A stretch of DNA of 64,000 nucleotides from Pseudomonas sp. CHM02 (GTDB taxonomy: Bacteria; Pseudomonadota; Gammaproteobacteria; Pseudomonadales; Pseudomonadaceae), in assembly GCF_000612585.1 (NCBI RefSeq), contig NZ_JFCA01000006.1:1-64000 (forward strand). The letters run 5' to 3'. The position numbers were made by a program, and so were the translations under genes. This document shows positions 29,899 through 37,137 of the stretch, piece by piece; the first letter of the stretch is position 1, and every line of letters begins with the position of its first letter. The notes under the pieces are model-generated. The model had not been told where the DNA came from. It made no database searches and worked only from the letters and a program-made list of their open reading frames with translations.

Positions 29899-30792
29899 TC
29901 AGGACCGTGTCGGGATGTTTTCGGCAATCTTCTTGCCCATGCTGATCCTCGGCTCCACACGGTATCCCAACGCCTCGTAAAACCCCGCCACCCCGTCATT
30001 GCCACTGGTGATCTGCAGGTTGATCTTCATGCAGCCCAGCGCCGTCAATGCCTGTTCCGCATACCGCACCAGCGACGACCCCAGGCCATGCCGCCGATAG
30101 TCCGCGTGCACCGCCACCGAATACAGCCAGCCGCGATGGCCGTCGTAACCCGCCAGAATCGTACCGATCACGGTTTTTTTGTCTGTCGCGACGAAAAACA
30201 GCCCATCGTTGACCGCCAGCTTTTTATCGATCGCCAGCGTTGGCAGGTTATGTGCCGTGTCATAACCAAACGCCTCCTGCCATAACGCCACCACCTGCGC
30301 CCGGTGCTGACGGTCGCGATACGGCCCGATGGGATGCCGGGACAGCAGCGCCTTCTCCATCACCAACGTACGCTCGTTGCCGTGGTAGACGTCGCGCACG
30401 GTGTGAAACCCCAGCTTGGTGTAGAACGGTTCGGCGGTCAGCGAAGACGGCACACTCAAGACCGTCACGCCCGCTTCACGGGCGCGCAGTTCGATCTCGA
30501 TCATCAACAGCCGACCAATGCCCTGCCCTTGCAGCGCCGGGTTGACGAACACCGAGCGCACCACATTGGCGTCGAGGGCGGCGGTGGCGACGATTATCCG
30601 CTCCTGAACCGCCACCAGCACCACGCGACGCTTGAGCAGTTCCAGCACCGCCTCCGGCGTGAAGTTAGCGGCGACCCGCGCAATCACATCCGCCGGATAA
30701 TCCCGCGCATTGCTGCTGTGCAGGGCCGCCAGGATGACCTGGCTGATCCCCTCGGCATCGGCGGTTTGGGCAGTACGAACAGCGGTAGACAT
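29899..30792 (-). CDS. Tandem-domain GNAT acetyltransferase
   Basis: A 297-residue protein with two GNAT domains. The first (about 1-150) carries the CoA loop QGQGIGRLLM and ends in FYTKLGFHTVRDVY. The second (about 160-290) carries RRHGLGSSLVRYAEQAL and FYEALGYRVEPRISMGK. The second domain resembles the YpeA-type. Single-gene unit, convergent with ilvE, with a REPIN upstream and another downstream. Substrate unknown. Two active domains on different substrates, or one catalytic and one structural, are both possible. Confidence 0.82.
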   Translation of the reverse strand: MSTAVRTAQTADAEGISQVILAALHSSNARDYPADVIARVAANFTPEAVLELLKRRVVLVAVQERIIVATAALDANVVRSVFVNPALQGQGIGRLLMIEIELRAREAGVTVLSVPSSLTAEPFYTKLGFHTVRDVYHGNERTLVMEKALLSRHPIGPYRDRQHRAQVVALWQEAFGYDTAHNLPTLAIDKKLAVNDGLFFVATDKKTVIGTILAGYDGHRGWLYSVAVHADYRRHGLGSSLVRYAEQALTALGCMKINLQITSGNDGVAGFYEALGYRVEPRISMGKKIAENIPTRS

Positions 30793-31124
30793 GAAGGCTC
30801 CCTGCTAAAACCAATCTCACAAGCGACCCATACTAATGTAGGAGCTGGCTTGCCAGCGATAGCGGCCTGTCAGGCTGCCTTTTCCTTGACTGATCCACCG
30901 CTATCGCCAGCAAGCCGGCTCCTACGGTTTGACGCCATTCCAGCCGTCACAGCCGATTCGGCTGTCATACCCCGGATTTCAGCTTTACCGGCTGAGCCAC
31001 CCGCCTGTTTCAGCCGGGATTCTGCGGCGATAACCCACACAATAGCCGCACTGGCCCGGCCCATGGCCCCGCTCTGCGTGCAGCAGAAAACGCTGGCCGT
31101 CCCCGAATAACAAGGAGCATTTCC
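30793..31124. other. 332-bp region upstream of ornithine cyclodeaminase
   Basis: No gene. It contains the REPIN at 30838-30925 and, closer to the cyclodeaminase, an 8-base inverted repeat CCGGCTGA (30988-30995) / TCAGCCGG (31010-31017) that may be a regulator site. The promoter of the cyclodeaminase gene should be here. Confidence 0.6.
30838..30925. repeat. REPIN of GTAGGAGCTGGCTTGCCAGCGA class
   Basis: Arms at 30838-30865 and 30898-30925, 28 bases with three mismatches, core GGAGC(T/C)GGCTTGC. Between divergent genes. Confidence 0.8.
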
Positions 31125-32171
31125 ATGACCCGCTATATCGACGTCAACGACCTCTGCTACCTGGTCTCGCAAAAAGGCCTGCAAACCTGCATCACCGAAA
31201 TGGCCGAGTACATCCGCGCCGACTACCTGCGCTGGCAGGATTTCGAAAAATGCGCACGCCTGGCCAACCACTCGCCGGACGGCGTGATCGAGCTGATGCC
31301 GGTGTCCGACGCCTCGCTGTATGCATTCAAATACGTCAACGGCCACCCGAAAAACACCCTGGCCGGGATGCTCACCGTGATGGCCTTCGGCGCGCTGGGC
31401 GATGTCGACACCGGTCTGCCGGTGCTGCTGGCGGAAATGACCCTGACCACCGCGATTCGCACCGCCGCCACTTCCGCGCTGGTCGCCCGCTACCTGGCCC
31501 GCGACAACAGCCGCAGCATGGCGCTGATCGGCAACGGCTCGCAGAGCGAATTCCAAGCCCTGGCCTTCCACGCCATGCTCGGCATCAATGAAATCCGCTT
31601 GTTCGATATCGACGCCAAGGCCACCGCCAAGTTGGCGGCCAACCTCAAGGCCTTCCCGGCGATCAAGGTGATCCTGGCCAGCAGCGTGGCCGAAGCGGTC
31701 AAAGGCGCGGACATCGTCACCACCGTTACCGCCGACAAGGCCTACGCCACCATCCTCACCGACGACATGATCGAACCCGGCATGCACCTCAATGCCGTCG
31801 GCGGCGACTGCCCAGGCAAGACCGAGCTGGACCGACGCATCGTCGAGCGCGCCCGAGTCATCGTCGAATACGAGCCACAAAGCCGCATCGAAGGCGAAAT
31901 CCAGCATATGCCGGAAGACTCGCCGGTGACCGAACTGTGGCAAGTGATCAACGGCCAGAAGCCCGGCCGCGAGAATGCGCGCCAGGTCACCTTGTTCGAC
32001 TCGGTAGGCTTTGCCATCGAGGATTACTCGGCGCTGCGTTATGTGCTGGATGTAGCGCAGGCGCTGGACATAGGCAGTGAACTGGAGCTGGTGCCAGACC
32101 TCGCCGACCCGAAAGATTTGTTTGCCCGCCTGGCCCAGCCGCCCGTCGCGCAGCAAAAAAAGCGCGCCTGA
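31125..32171 (+). CDS. Ornithine cyclodeaminase
   Basis: A 348-residue member of the ornithine cyclodeaminase/mu-crystallin family. It would convert L-ornithine to L-proline and ammonia with bound NAD. The dinucleotide fold appears as ALIGNGSQSEFQ (about 128-139) and the family signature as HLNAVGGDCPGKTELD near residue 222-237. Length is typical (about 350). The ribosome site is AAGGAGCATTTCC. An Lrp-type gene follows, so the two are probably linked in regulation. Lysine cyclodeaminase or a related imine reductase activity cannot be ruled out from sequence alone. Confidence 0.87.
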   Translation: MTRYIDVNDLCYLVSQKGLQTCITEMAEYIRADYLRWQDFEKCARLANHSPDGVIELMPVSDASLYAFKYVNGHPKNTLAGMLTVMAFGALGDVDTGLPVLLAEMTLTTAIRTAATSALVARYLARDNSRSMALIGNGSQSEFQALAFHAMLGINEIRLFDIDAKATAKLAANLKAFPAIKVILASSVAEAVKGADIVTTVTADKAYATILTDDMIEPGMHLNAVGGDCPGKTELDRRIVERARVIVEYEPQSRIEGEIQHMPEDSPVTELWQVINGQKPGRENARQVTLFDSVGFAIEDYSALRYVLDVAQALDIGSELELVPDLADPKDLFARLAQPPVAQQKKRA

Positions 32172-32292
32172 GGTTTGCAGGCAAGCCCTCTACCGCATAC
32201 AGACGTTGACGGAGGAAGGCCGTACCATGTGGAGGGTCTGGCAAACGTGCAATGTTTGCCGCCATTTTTTCCAACCGTTTGAAGTGAATGCC

Positions 32293-32790
32293 ATGGATAC
32301 CAAGGCCCCCGGCCCCCACTCCGCCCCCGTACTGGATCGCATCGATGAAGCCATCATCGAAGTGCTGCGCCACCAGGGGCGTATCACCTACGAAAAACTC
32401 TCGTCGCTGGTGCACCTCACCCCCAGGCCCTGCCTGGAACGGGTGCGCAAGTTGGAGCGACGCGGGGTGATCCGTGGGTATGGGGCGATCATCGATGTGC
32501 AGATGGTCTCGCCAGGGCTGTCGCTGCTGGTGCTGGTGGCCTTGTCCAATCAAAGCGGGCGCTCGGCACAAAAGGCCTTCGAAGCCTGCGTGAAGGCCTG
32601 CCCCCAGGTGTTCGACTGCCAACTGATCAGCGGGCCGTTCGACTACAGCCTGCGCATGCGCTGCCGGGACATGGAGCACTACCGGGTGCTCACAGAGACC
32701 TGGTTGAACAATGACGAGTTGCACATCGATAAGTTGGTGGCGCATCCAGAGTTGGCGGTGGTGAAGAACACCGCCACCGAGCTGGCCTGA
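32293..32790 (+). CDS. Lrp/AsnC-family regulator
   Basis: A 165-residue Lrp-type protein: helix-turn-helix about residues 28-52 (GRITYEKLSSLVHLTPRPCLERV) and a RAM-like domain (SGPFDYSLRMRCRDMEHYRVL). I start at the ATG at 32293; an upstream in-frame ATG at 32227 would add a Cys/Trp-rich 22-residue leader without family resemblance. It follows the ornithine cyclodeaminase gene by about 120 bases on the same strand, and very likely senses ornithine, arginine or a similar amino acid and controls that gene. Confidence 0.83.
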   Translation: MDTKAPGPHSAPVLDRIDEAIIEVLRHQGRITYEKLSSLVHLTPRPCLERVRKLERRGVIRGYGAIIDVQMVSPGLSLLVLVALSNQSGRSAQKAFEACVKACPQVFDCQLISGPFDYSLRMRCRDMEHYRVLTETWLNNDELHIDKLVAHPELAVVKNTATELA

Positions 32791-32828
32791 AACCCAGTCC
32801 ACCCAACACTGCATCCCCTTGCCGGCGC

Positions 32829-33659
32829 CTACAGGGGGGTGTTGATACGTTTCCCGGGCTTGCTACCAATCAGCTTCGCCTGCCCATCCCGCTGCTTCCC
32901 CGTCCGCGCCTCGCTGATCAACCCCTGTATCAGCTTGCCCTCCGGCAGGTTCTTCCAGAACCGGCTCGGCAAGTGCCCTTCCATGACTTTGGGATTCAAC
33001 CGCGCCGGGTTGAAGATATGGCTGTAGTACGTCAGCCACATGGCACTGTGAGGATCCTCGACATTCTGCGCCAGTTGCCGCCACGCCTCGGGGCACTCAC
33101 GCTGATGAATCAACTGCTCGCCATCGTAGTAAACCCCATCCAACGGCGTGGCGATCATCCAGCGATGACGACCCATGCGCCCGATAAAATGCTGGCTGGC
33201 TGATTTCAGGATGTCATGGGCCGGCTCATGCCAGGCCACGTACTCGGGCAATTCCGGCCCCGCCTCCGCCGGCAAGGCAATAAACCGCACAAAGGCATGC
33301 AGGTGGTGCGCTTCGCGGCTGACTTGCTTGATCCGTCGCTGCAACTCGCTGCCCAGCTTGTCCCCCGCCAGCATCGCGGTGCGGTCGCCATGACTGACCC
33401 GCCACAACACTTCATACAGCAGGCTCCAGCGCTGGTCGCCGTGGTAACAGGCAGCCGCCTCCAACAGTTCCACCAATGCCTTGGGGATCCGCGCTTGAAA
33501 CGGCCCCAGCCCCTCGGGGATCGGCTCGTCGGTGGCAAACAGGTCGGCCACCTCCGCCTCGCCCCAGCTCACCTGGCTGGGGTCAACCTGATGACTGAGC
33601 AGCCAGCGCGCCTGCTCGCGCCAGGTGCTGAACAGGTTGTCGCATTCCAGGCTGATCAT
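32829..33659 (-). CDS. TIGR03915-type DNA-metabolism protein (DUF4130)
   Basis: A 276-residue protein of the family that accompanies the TIGR03916 radical SAM protein and, in many pseudomonads, is fused to a uracil-DNA-glycosylase-like domain. Recognisable stretches are ACYHGDQRWSLLYEVLWR, REAHHLHAFVRF, FIGRMGRHRWMIATP and YYSHIFNPARLNPKVM. Here it ends after the DUF4130 part with a basic tail (GKQRDGQAKLIGSKPGKR) and has no glycosylase half. I choose the ATG at 33659, which overlaps the radical SAM stop as ATGA; a GTG six bases earlier is also in frame. Biochemical function is not established. Confidence 0.82.
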   Translation of the reverse strand: MISLECDNLFSTWREQARWLLSHQVDPSQVSWGEAEVADLFATDEPIPEGLGPFQARIPKALVELLEAAACYHGDQRWSLLYEVLWRVSHGDRTAMLAGDKLGSELQRRIKQVSREAHHLHAFVRFIALPAEAGPELPEYVAWHEPAHDILKSASQHFIGRMGRHRWMIATPLDGVYYDGEQLIHQRECPEAWRQLAQNVEDPHSAMWLTYYSHIFNPARLNPKVMEGHLPSRFWKNLPEGKLIQGLISEARTGKQRDGQAKLIGSKPGKRINTPL

Positions 33660-34876
33660 CCCCACAGCCCCATTTGCTGCGGTTGCGGACGGTCACGCAA
33701 TTGTTCGCGCAGCAACACGCTGGTGCTGTCGGCCTGTTGCGGGTGGTAGTCGCTGGTGATGAAAAACGGTTTGGCCTTGGCCAGCACGCAGCGCATGCGC
33801 GCCAGGTCTTCGAAACGGATCTTGCGCTCGCGGCGCAGGTCCACCAGGCGCTGGGTGGTGCGCAGGCCGATGCCTGGAATGCGTGCGATCAAGGTCGGTT
33901 CGGCGCGGTTCAGGTCCAGGGGAAACACGTCGCGGTTATCCAGGGCCCAGGCCAGCTTGGGGTCGATATCCAGGGCCAGGTGGCCGGGGCCTTCGAACAG
34001 TTCGCCCGCGCTGAAGCCGTAGCTGCGCAGCAGGAAGTCGGCCTGGTACAGGCGGTGCTCGCGCATCAGCGGCGGCGCGGCCAGGGGCACGCTTTTCGGG
34101 CTGTTGGGGATGGGACTGAACGCCGAGTAATAGACGCGGCGCAGCTTGAAGTTGCCGTACAACGCCTCGGCACCGTGGAGGATGGTGCTGTCATCGGTGT
34201 CGTCGGCGCCGACGATCATCTGCGTGCTCTGCCCGGCCGGGGCAAAACGTGGTGCACGCGGCTCGTTGAGCACGGTCTGCTCGCCGGTGTAGATGGTCTG
34301 CATGGCCTGCTTGATCGAGACGATCTGTTTTTCCGGCGCCAGGGTGTGCAGGCTGGCCTCGGTGGGCAGTTCGATATTCACGCTCAGCCGGTCGGCATAG
34401 CGCCCGGCTTCGGCAATGAGCGCCGGGTCCGCGTCGGGGATGGTCTTGAGGTGGATATAGCCGCGGAAGTCGTGCTCTTCGCGCAGCAGCTTGGCCACGC
34501 GCACCAACTGTTCCATGGTGTAGTCGGACGAACGGATGATGCCGGAGCTGAGAAACAGCCCGCTGACGCAGTTGCGCCGATAGAAATCCAGGGTCAGGGT
34601 GACCACCTCCTCCGGGCTGAACCGCGCGCGGGGCACGTCACTGGAGCGGCGATTGACGCAGTACTGGCAGTCGTAGAGGCAGAAGTTGGTGAGCAACACC
34701 TTGAGCAATGACACACAACGCCCGTCGGGCGTGTAGCTGTGGCAGATGCCCATGCCATCGGTGGAACCCAGCCCGGCCTTGCCCTCGGAGCTGCGCTTGG
34801 GCGCGCCACTGCTGGCGCAGGAAGCGTCGTACTTGGCGGCGTCGGCGAGGATGCTGAGTTTTTCGATCAACTGCAT
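33656..34876 (-). CDS. TIGR03916-type radical SAM DNA modification/repair protein
   Basis: A 406-residue radical SAM protein. The cluster motif is CLYDCQYCVNR (C-x3-x2-C type, about residues 67-77), and the C-terminus holds a helix-hairpin-helix pair (TLIARIPGIGLRTTQRLVDLRR) pointing to DNA binding. The conserved start MQLIEKLSILADAAKYDASC supports the ATG at 34876, although no Shine-Dalgarno is visible. It is first of a two-gene coupled unit with the TIGR03915 protein. A LexA-type box overlaps its predicted promoter, so the unit is probably DNA-damage-induced. The modification or lesion it acts on is unknown. Confidence 0.86.
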   Translation of the reverse strand: MQLIEKLSILADAAKYDASCASSGAPKRSSEGKAGLGSTDGMGICHSYTPDGRCVSLLKVLLTNFCLYDCQYCVNRRSSDVPRARFSPEEVVTLTLDFYRRNCVSGLFLSSGIIRSSDYTMEQLVRVAKLLREEHDFRGYIHLKTIPDADPALIAEAGRYADRLSVNIELPTEASLHTLAPEKQIVSIKQAMQTIYTGEQTVLNEPRAPRFAPAGQSTQMIVGADDTDDSTILHGAEALYGNFKLRRVYYSAFSPIPNSPKSVPLAAPPLMREHRLYQADFLLRSYGFSAGELFEGPGHLALDIDPKLAWALDNRDVFPLDLNRAEPTLIARIPGIGLRTTQRLVDLRRERKIRFEDLARMRCVLAKAKPFFITSDYHPQQADSTSVLLREQLRDRPQPQQMGLWG

Positions 34877-34889
34877 GGAGGGTTACCGA

Positions 34890-34909
34890 TACTGGTTTTT
34901 TGTACAGTA
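34890..34909 (-). promoter_or_regulatory. LexA (SOS) box for the radical SAM DNA-repair operon
   Basis: TACTG-N8-TACAGTA, identical to the E. coli-type consensus in all twelve conserved positions, 14 bases upstream of the start codon. On the minus strand the half-site TACTGT can serve as -10 with TTGTGA (34932-34927) as -35 and a 17-base spacer, so bound LexA would block the polymerase directly. Confidence 0.82.
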
Positions 34910-34942
34910 TCAGCCAGCCCTCCAGGTCACAAGTGCAGCCTG

Positions 34943-36280
34943 TCAGCTCGCGGTGGCGAGCAACAGGTCCTGCACCGAACGCCCTTTGCCGCGCCCACGG
35001 TCCAGCGCATACAACGACGCCGCAATCTCATCCGCGCGAATCGGCAGCACCGACAGCAAGGTATCGCTCAAGCCGTGGCTGGCCTGGCTGAACCCTTGGA
35101 TGTAGATGCCGGCGTTGCAACGCTCGTCAGTGACAATGCGGTAGTCGCGCGCGACTTCGAAGTCACCCAGGTAGTCTTCCAGCGGTGCGAGCAAGGCGCG
35201 GTGCGTCTGGCGCTCATAGCCAGTGGCCAGGATTACCGCGTCGTAGTGATTGATGCTGGTGTCGCCGCTGGCGTTGTTGCGCAGCACCAATTCAATGCCC
35301 AGCGGGCCTGGGGTGGCCTTCTCGACCACGGTCATGGTGCGGAACGCCTGGCGGGCGATGCCGGAGACTTTCTGGCGGTAGAAGATGCCGTAGATGCGTT
35401 CGATCAGGTCCAGGTCGACCACCGAATAGTTGGTGTTCTGGTACTCGGCGACCAGGCGCTCGCGCTCGGCGCCTTCCTGCTGGAACACCAGGTCGGTGAA
35501 GGCCGGCGAAAACACTTCGTTGACGAACGGACTGTCATCGGCAGGCTTGAGCGCCGAACCGCGCAGGATCATGTCGACCTGCACCGACGGGAAGCTGTCG
35601 TTCAAGTCGATAAAGGCTTCGGCCGCGCTCTGGCCACCGCCGATGATGGCGATGCGCATGGCCTTGCCCTCGACACACGGCTGCGTGGCCATGCGCTCCA
35701 GGTATTGGGAATGGTGGAACACCCGGCCGTCCCCCTTGAGGGCCTTGAACGCTTCGGGAATGCGTGGCGTGCCACCGGCGCTGACCACCACCGAACGCGT
35801 AGTGCGCACATGCTGCTCGCCCACGGCGTTGCGGGAAATCACGCGCAGTGCTTCAACCTGCTGCTGATGCAGGATCGGCTCGATGGCCAGCACTTCTTCG
35901 CCATAGTGCGCCTGGGCCTGGAACTGCCCGGCGACCCAGCGCAGGTAGTCGTTGTACTCCATGCGGCACGGGTAGAAGGTGCCCAGGTTGATGAAGTCCA
36001 CCAGGCGGTCGTGGGCTTTCAGGTAATTGACGAAGGAGTACGGGCTGGTGGGGTTGCGCAGGGTTACCAGGTCCTTGAGGAACGAGATCTGCAGCTCGCT
36101 CTGGGTTACCAGGGTATTGCCGTGCCAGCGGTAGTCGGCCTGTTTGTCGAGAAACAGCACGTCCAATTTGCCCTGGGCCTTTTCGCGCTCCTGCAGGGCG
36201 ATGGCCAGCGCCAGGTTCGAAGGGCCGAAACCGATACCGATCAGGTCGTGAACCGCGGGCGAAGCAATTGCCTGTGTCAT
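34943..36280 (-). CDS. pvdA: L-ornithine N5-monooxygenase (pyoverdine biosynthesis)
   Basis: A 445-residue flavin monooxygenase that hydroxylates L-ornithine, the first step toward the formyl- or cyclo-hydroxyornithine of pyoverdine. FAD motif GIGFGPSNLALAIAL (about 15-29), flavin-site NTLVTQSELQISFLKDL, NADPH motif GGGQSAAEAF and C-terminal ILATGYERQTH. Length matches PvdA (443-445). The start ATG at 36280 has GAGG ten bases upstream; the long open frame above it is leader. A PvdS-type box lies 84 bases upstream, right after the sigma factor gene. Confidence 0.95.
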   Translation of the reverse strand: MTQAIASPAVHDLIGIGFGPSNLALAIALQEREKAQGKLDVLFLDKQADYRWHGNTLVTQSELQISFLKDLVTLRNPTSPYSFVNYLKAHDRLVDFINLGTFYPCRMEYNDYLRWVAGQFQAQAHYGEEVLAIEPILHQQQVEALRVISRNAVGEQHVRTTRSVVVSAGGTPRIPEAFKALKGDGRVFHHSQYLERMATQPCVEGKAMRIAIIGGGQSAAEAFIDLNDSFPSVQVDMILRGSALKPADDSPFVNEVFSPAFTDLVFQQEGAERERLVAEYQNTNYSVVDLDLIERIYGIFYRQKVSGIARQAFRTMTVVEKATPGPLGIELVLRNNASGDTSINHYDAVILATGYERQTHRALLAPLEDYLGDFEVARDYRIVTDERCNAGIYIQGFSQASHGLSDTLLSVLPIRADEIAASLYALDRGRGKGRSVQDLLLATAS

Positions 36281-36363
36281 TCCAGTGTCCTCTGGATAAG
36301 CCCCTTGGCGGTGGGGCGGGAATACCTTCAAGACCTGAACAACAGGCCATGTGTTGATAGGAA

Positions 36364-36387
36364 ACGAGGACAGTGAAATAAAATTTA
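36364..36387 (-). promoter_or_regulatory. PvdS (iron-starvation) box upstream of pvdA
   Basis: Read on the minus strand: TAAAT (36387-36383), exactly 16 bases, CGT (36366-36364), the established IS-box pattern TAAAT-N16-CGT recognised by sigma PvdS. It starts 12 bases after the sigma-factor stop codon and 84 bases before the pvdA start. Confidence 0.85.
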
Positions 36388-36399
36388 ACTGATCAGCGA

Positions 36400-36882
36400 T
36401 CAGTGCGCTTCCCACTCGCGCATCCGCACCCGGCAGTGCTTCATGGCGTTGACGATGTGTTTTTCCACCAGGGCGCGGGAAATGCACAGGCGCTCGGCGA
36501 TCTGCAGGTGGGTCAGGCCATCGAGTTTGCGCAGCAGGAAGCTGTCGCGGCAGGCTGGCGGCAGCTCGGCCAGGGCACGCTCGAGCAGTTCCAGGCGCTG
36601 GGCGTGGTCGTGGGTGGCGTGGGGTGAACTGGTGGCAAACCGTTCCTCGCTGTCCAGCACGTCCAGGGGCTCGACCTGGCGCAAGGCGTTGCGCCGATGG
36701 CCGTCGATCACCAGGTTCAGGGCGGTGCGGTACAAAAAGGCACGGGGTTGTTCGATGGGGGTGTCGCTGGAGCGTTCCAGCACCCGGACATACGCGTCAT
36801 GCACCACATCCTCGGCCACCTGACGGTTGCCCAGCTTGGCGTTGAGGAAACACACCAGCTCGCGATAGTAGTTTTCCAACAT
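36400..36882 (-). CDS. fpvI: ECF sigma factor, FpvI-like
   Basis: A 160-residue extracytoplasmic-function sigma factor: region 2 (NYYRELVCFLNAKLGNRQVAEDVV... DAYVRVLER; about 3-35) and region 4 (ELPPACRDSFLLRKLDGLTHLQIAERL in part; about 105-150). The length (FpvI about 159), the neighbours pvdA and pvdRT-opmQ, and its difference from the about 187-residue PvdS point to FpvI, the sigma that drives the ferripyoverdine receptor gene. The start is the ATG at 36882 behind GGGAG; an upstream in-frame extension runs into the Fur box. FpvA and FpvR are not in this window. A FecI-type sigma for another siderophore is the alternative. Confidence 0.78.
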   Translation of the reverse strand: MLENYYRELVCFLNAKLGNRQVAEDVVHDAYVRVLERSSDTPIEQPRAFLYRTALNLVIDGHRRNALRQVEPLDVLDSEERFATSSPHATHDHAQRLELLERALAELPPACRDSFLLRKLDGLTHLQIAERLCISRALVEKHIVNAMKHCRVRMREWEAH

Positions 36883-36969
36883 GACTCCCGACCGCCGGGT
36901 GGCGGCATTAGGCCCTTGGGTGCAAATAAAGACAGCATTCAGGTGATGGCAGTTTGAGTGCGTGCAATT

Positions 36970-36988
36970 TATAGTAATTCTCATCTAC
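36970..36988 (-). promoter_or_regulatory. Fur box upstream of the FpvI-like sigma gene
   Basis: On the minus strand GTAGATGAGAATTACTATA matches the 19-base Fur consensus at 12 of 19 positions, including ATGA-AAT and the TAT end. It lies about 90 bases before the sigma gene start. Confidence 0.65.
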
Positions 36989-37058
36989 TTTTAAAGCAGA
37001 CTTGCATCAACGGACGACTTTTTTCTTCAAGGGAGCTGTAACTGCTTATGTAACCGCC

Positions 37059-37082
37059 TAAATCCCCGTGCATTTTCCTCGT
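37059..37082 (+). promoter_or_regulatory. PvdS (iron-starvation) box upstream of pvdRT-opmQ
   Basis: TAAAT (37059-37063), exactly 16 bases, CGT (37080-37082), preceded by CC and followed by TT as in the box upstream of pvdA. It is 55 bases before the pvdR start. Confidence 0.85.
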
Positions 37083-37137
37083 TTACTTGTCAGCTCCCCG
37101 CAACTGCGGTCCGAACTTTCCTGGCTGGAACCAAAGC

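Noticed and set aside
36400..36882. The ECF sigma factor as PvdS
   Set aside because: Its length (160), its sequence and its own Fur box fit the FpvI type; PvdS is about 187 residues with a different N-terminus.
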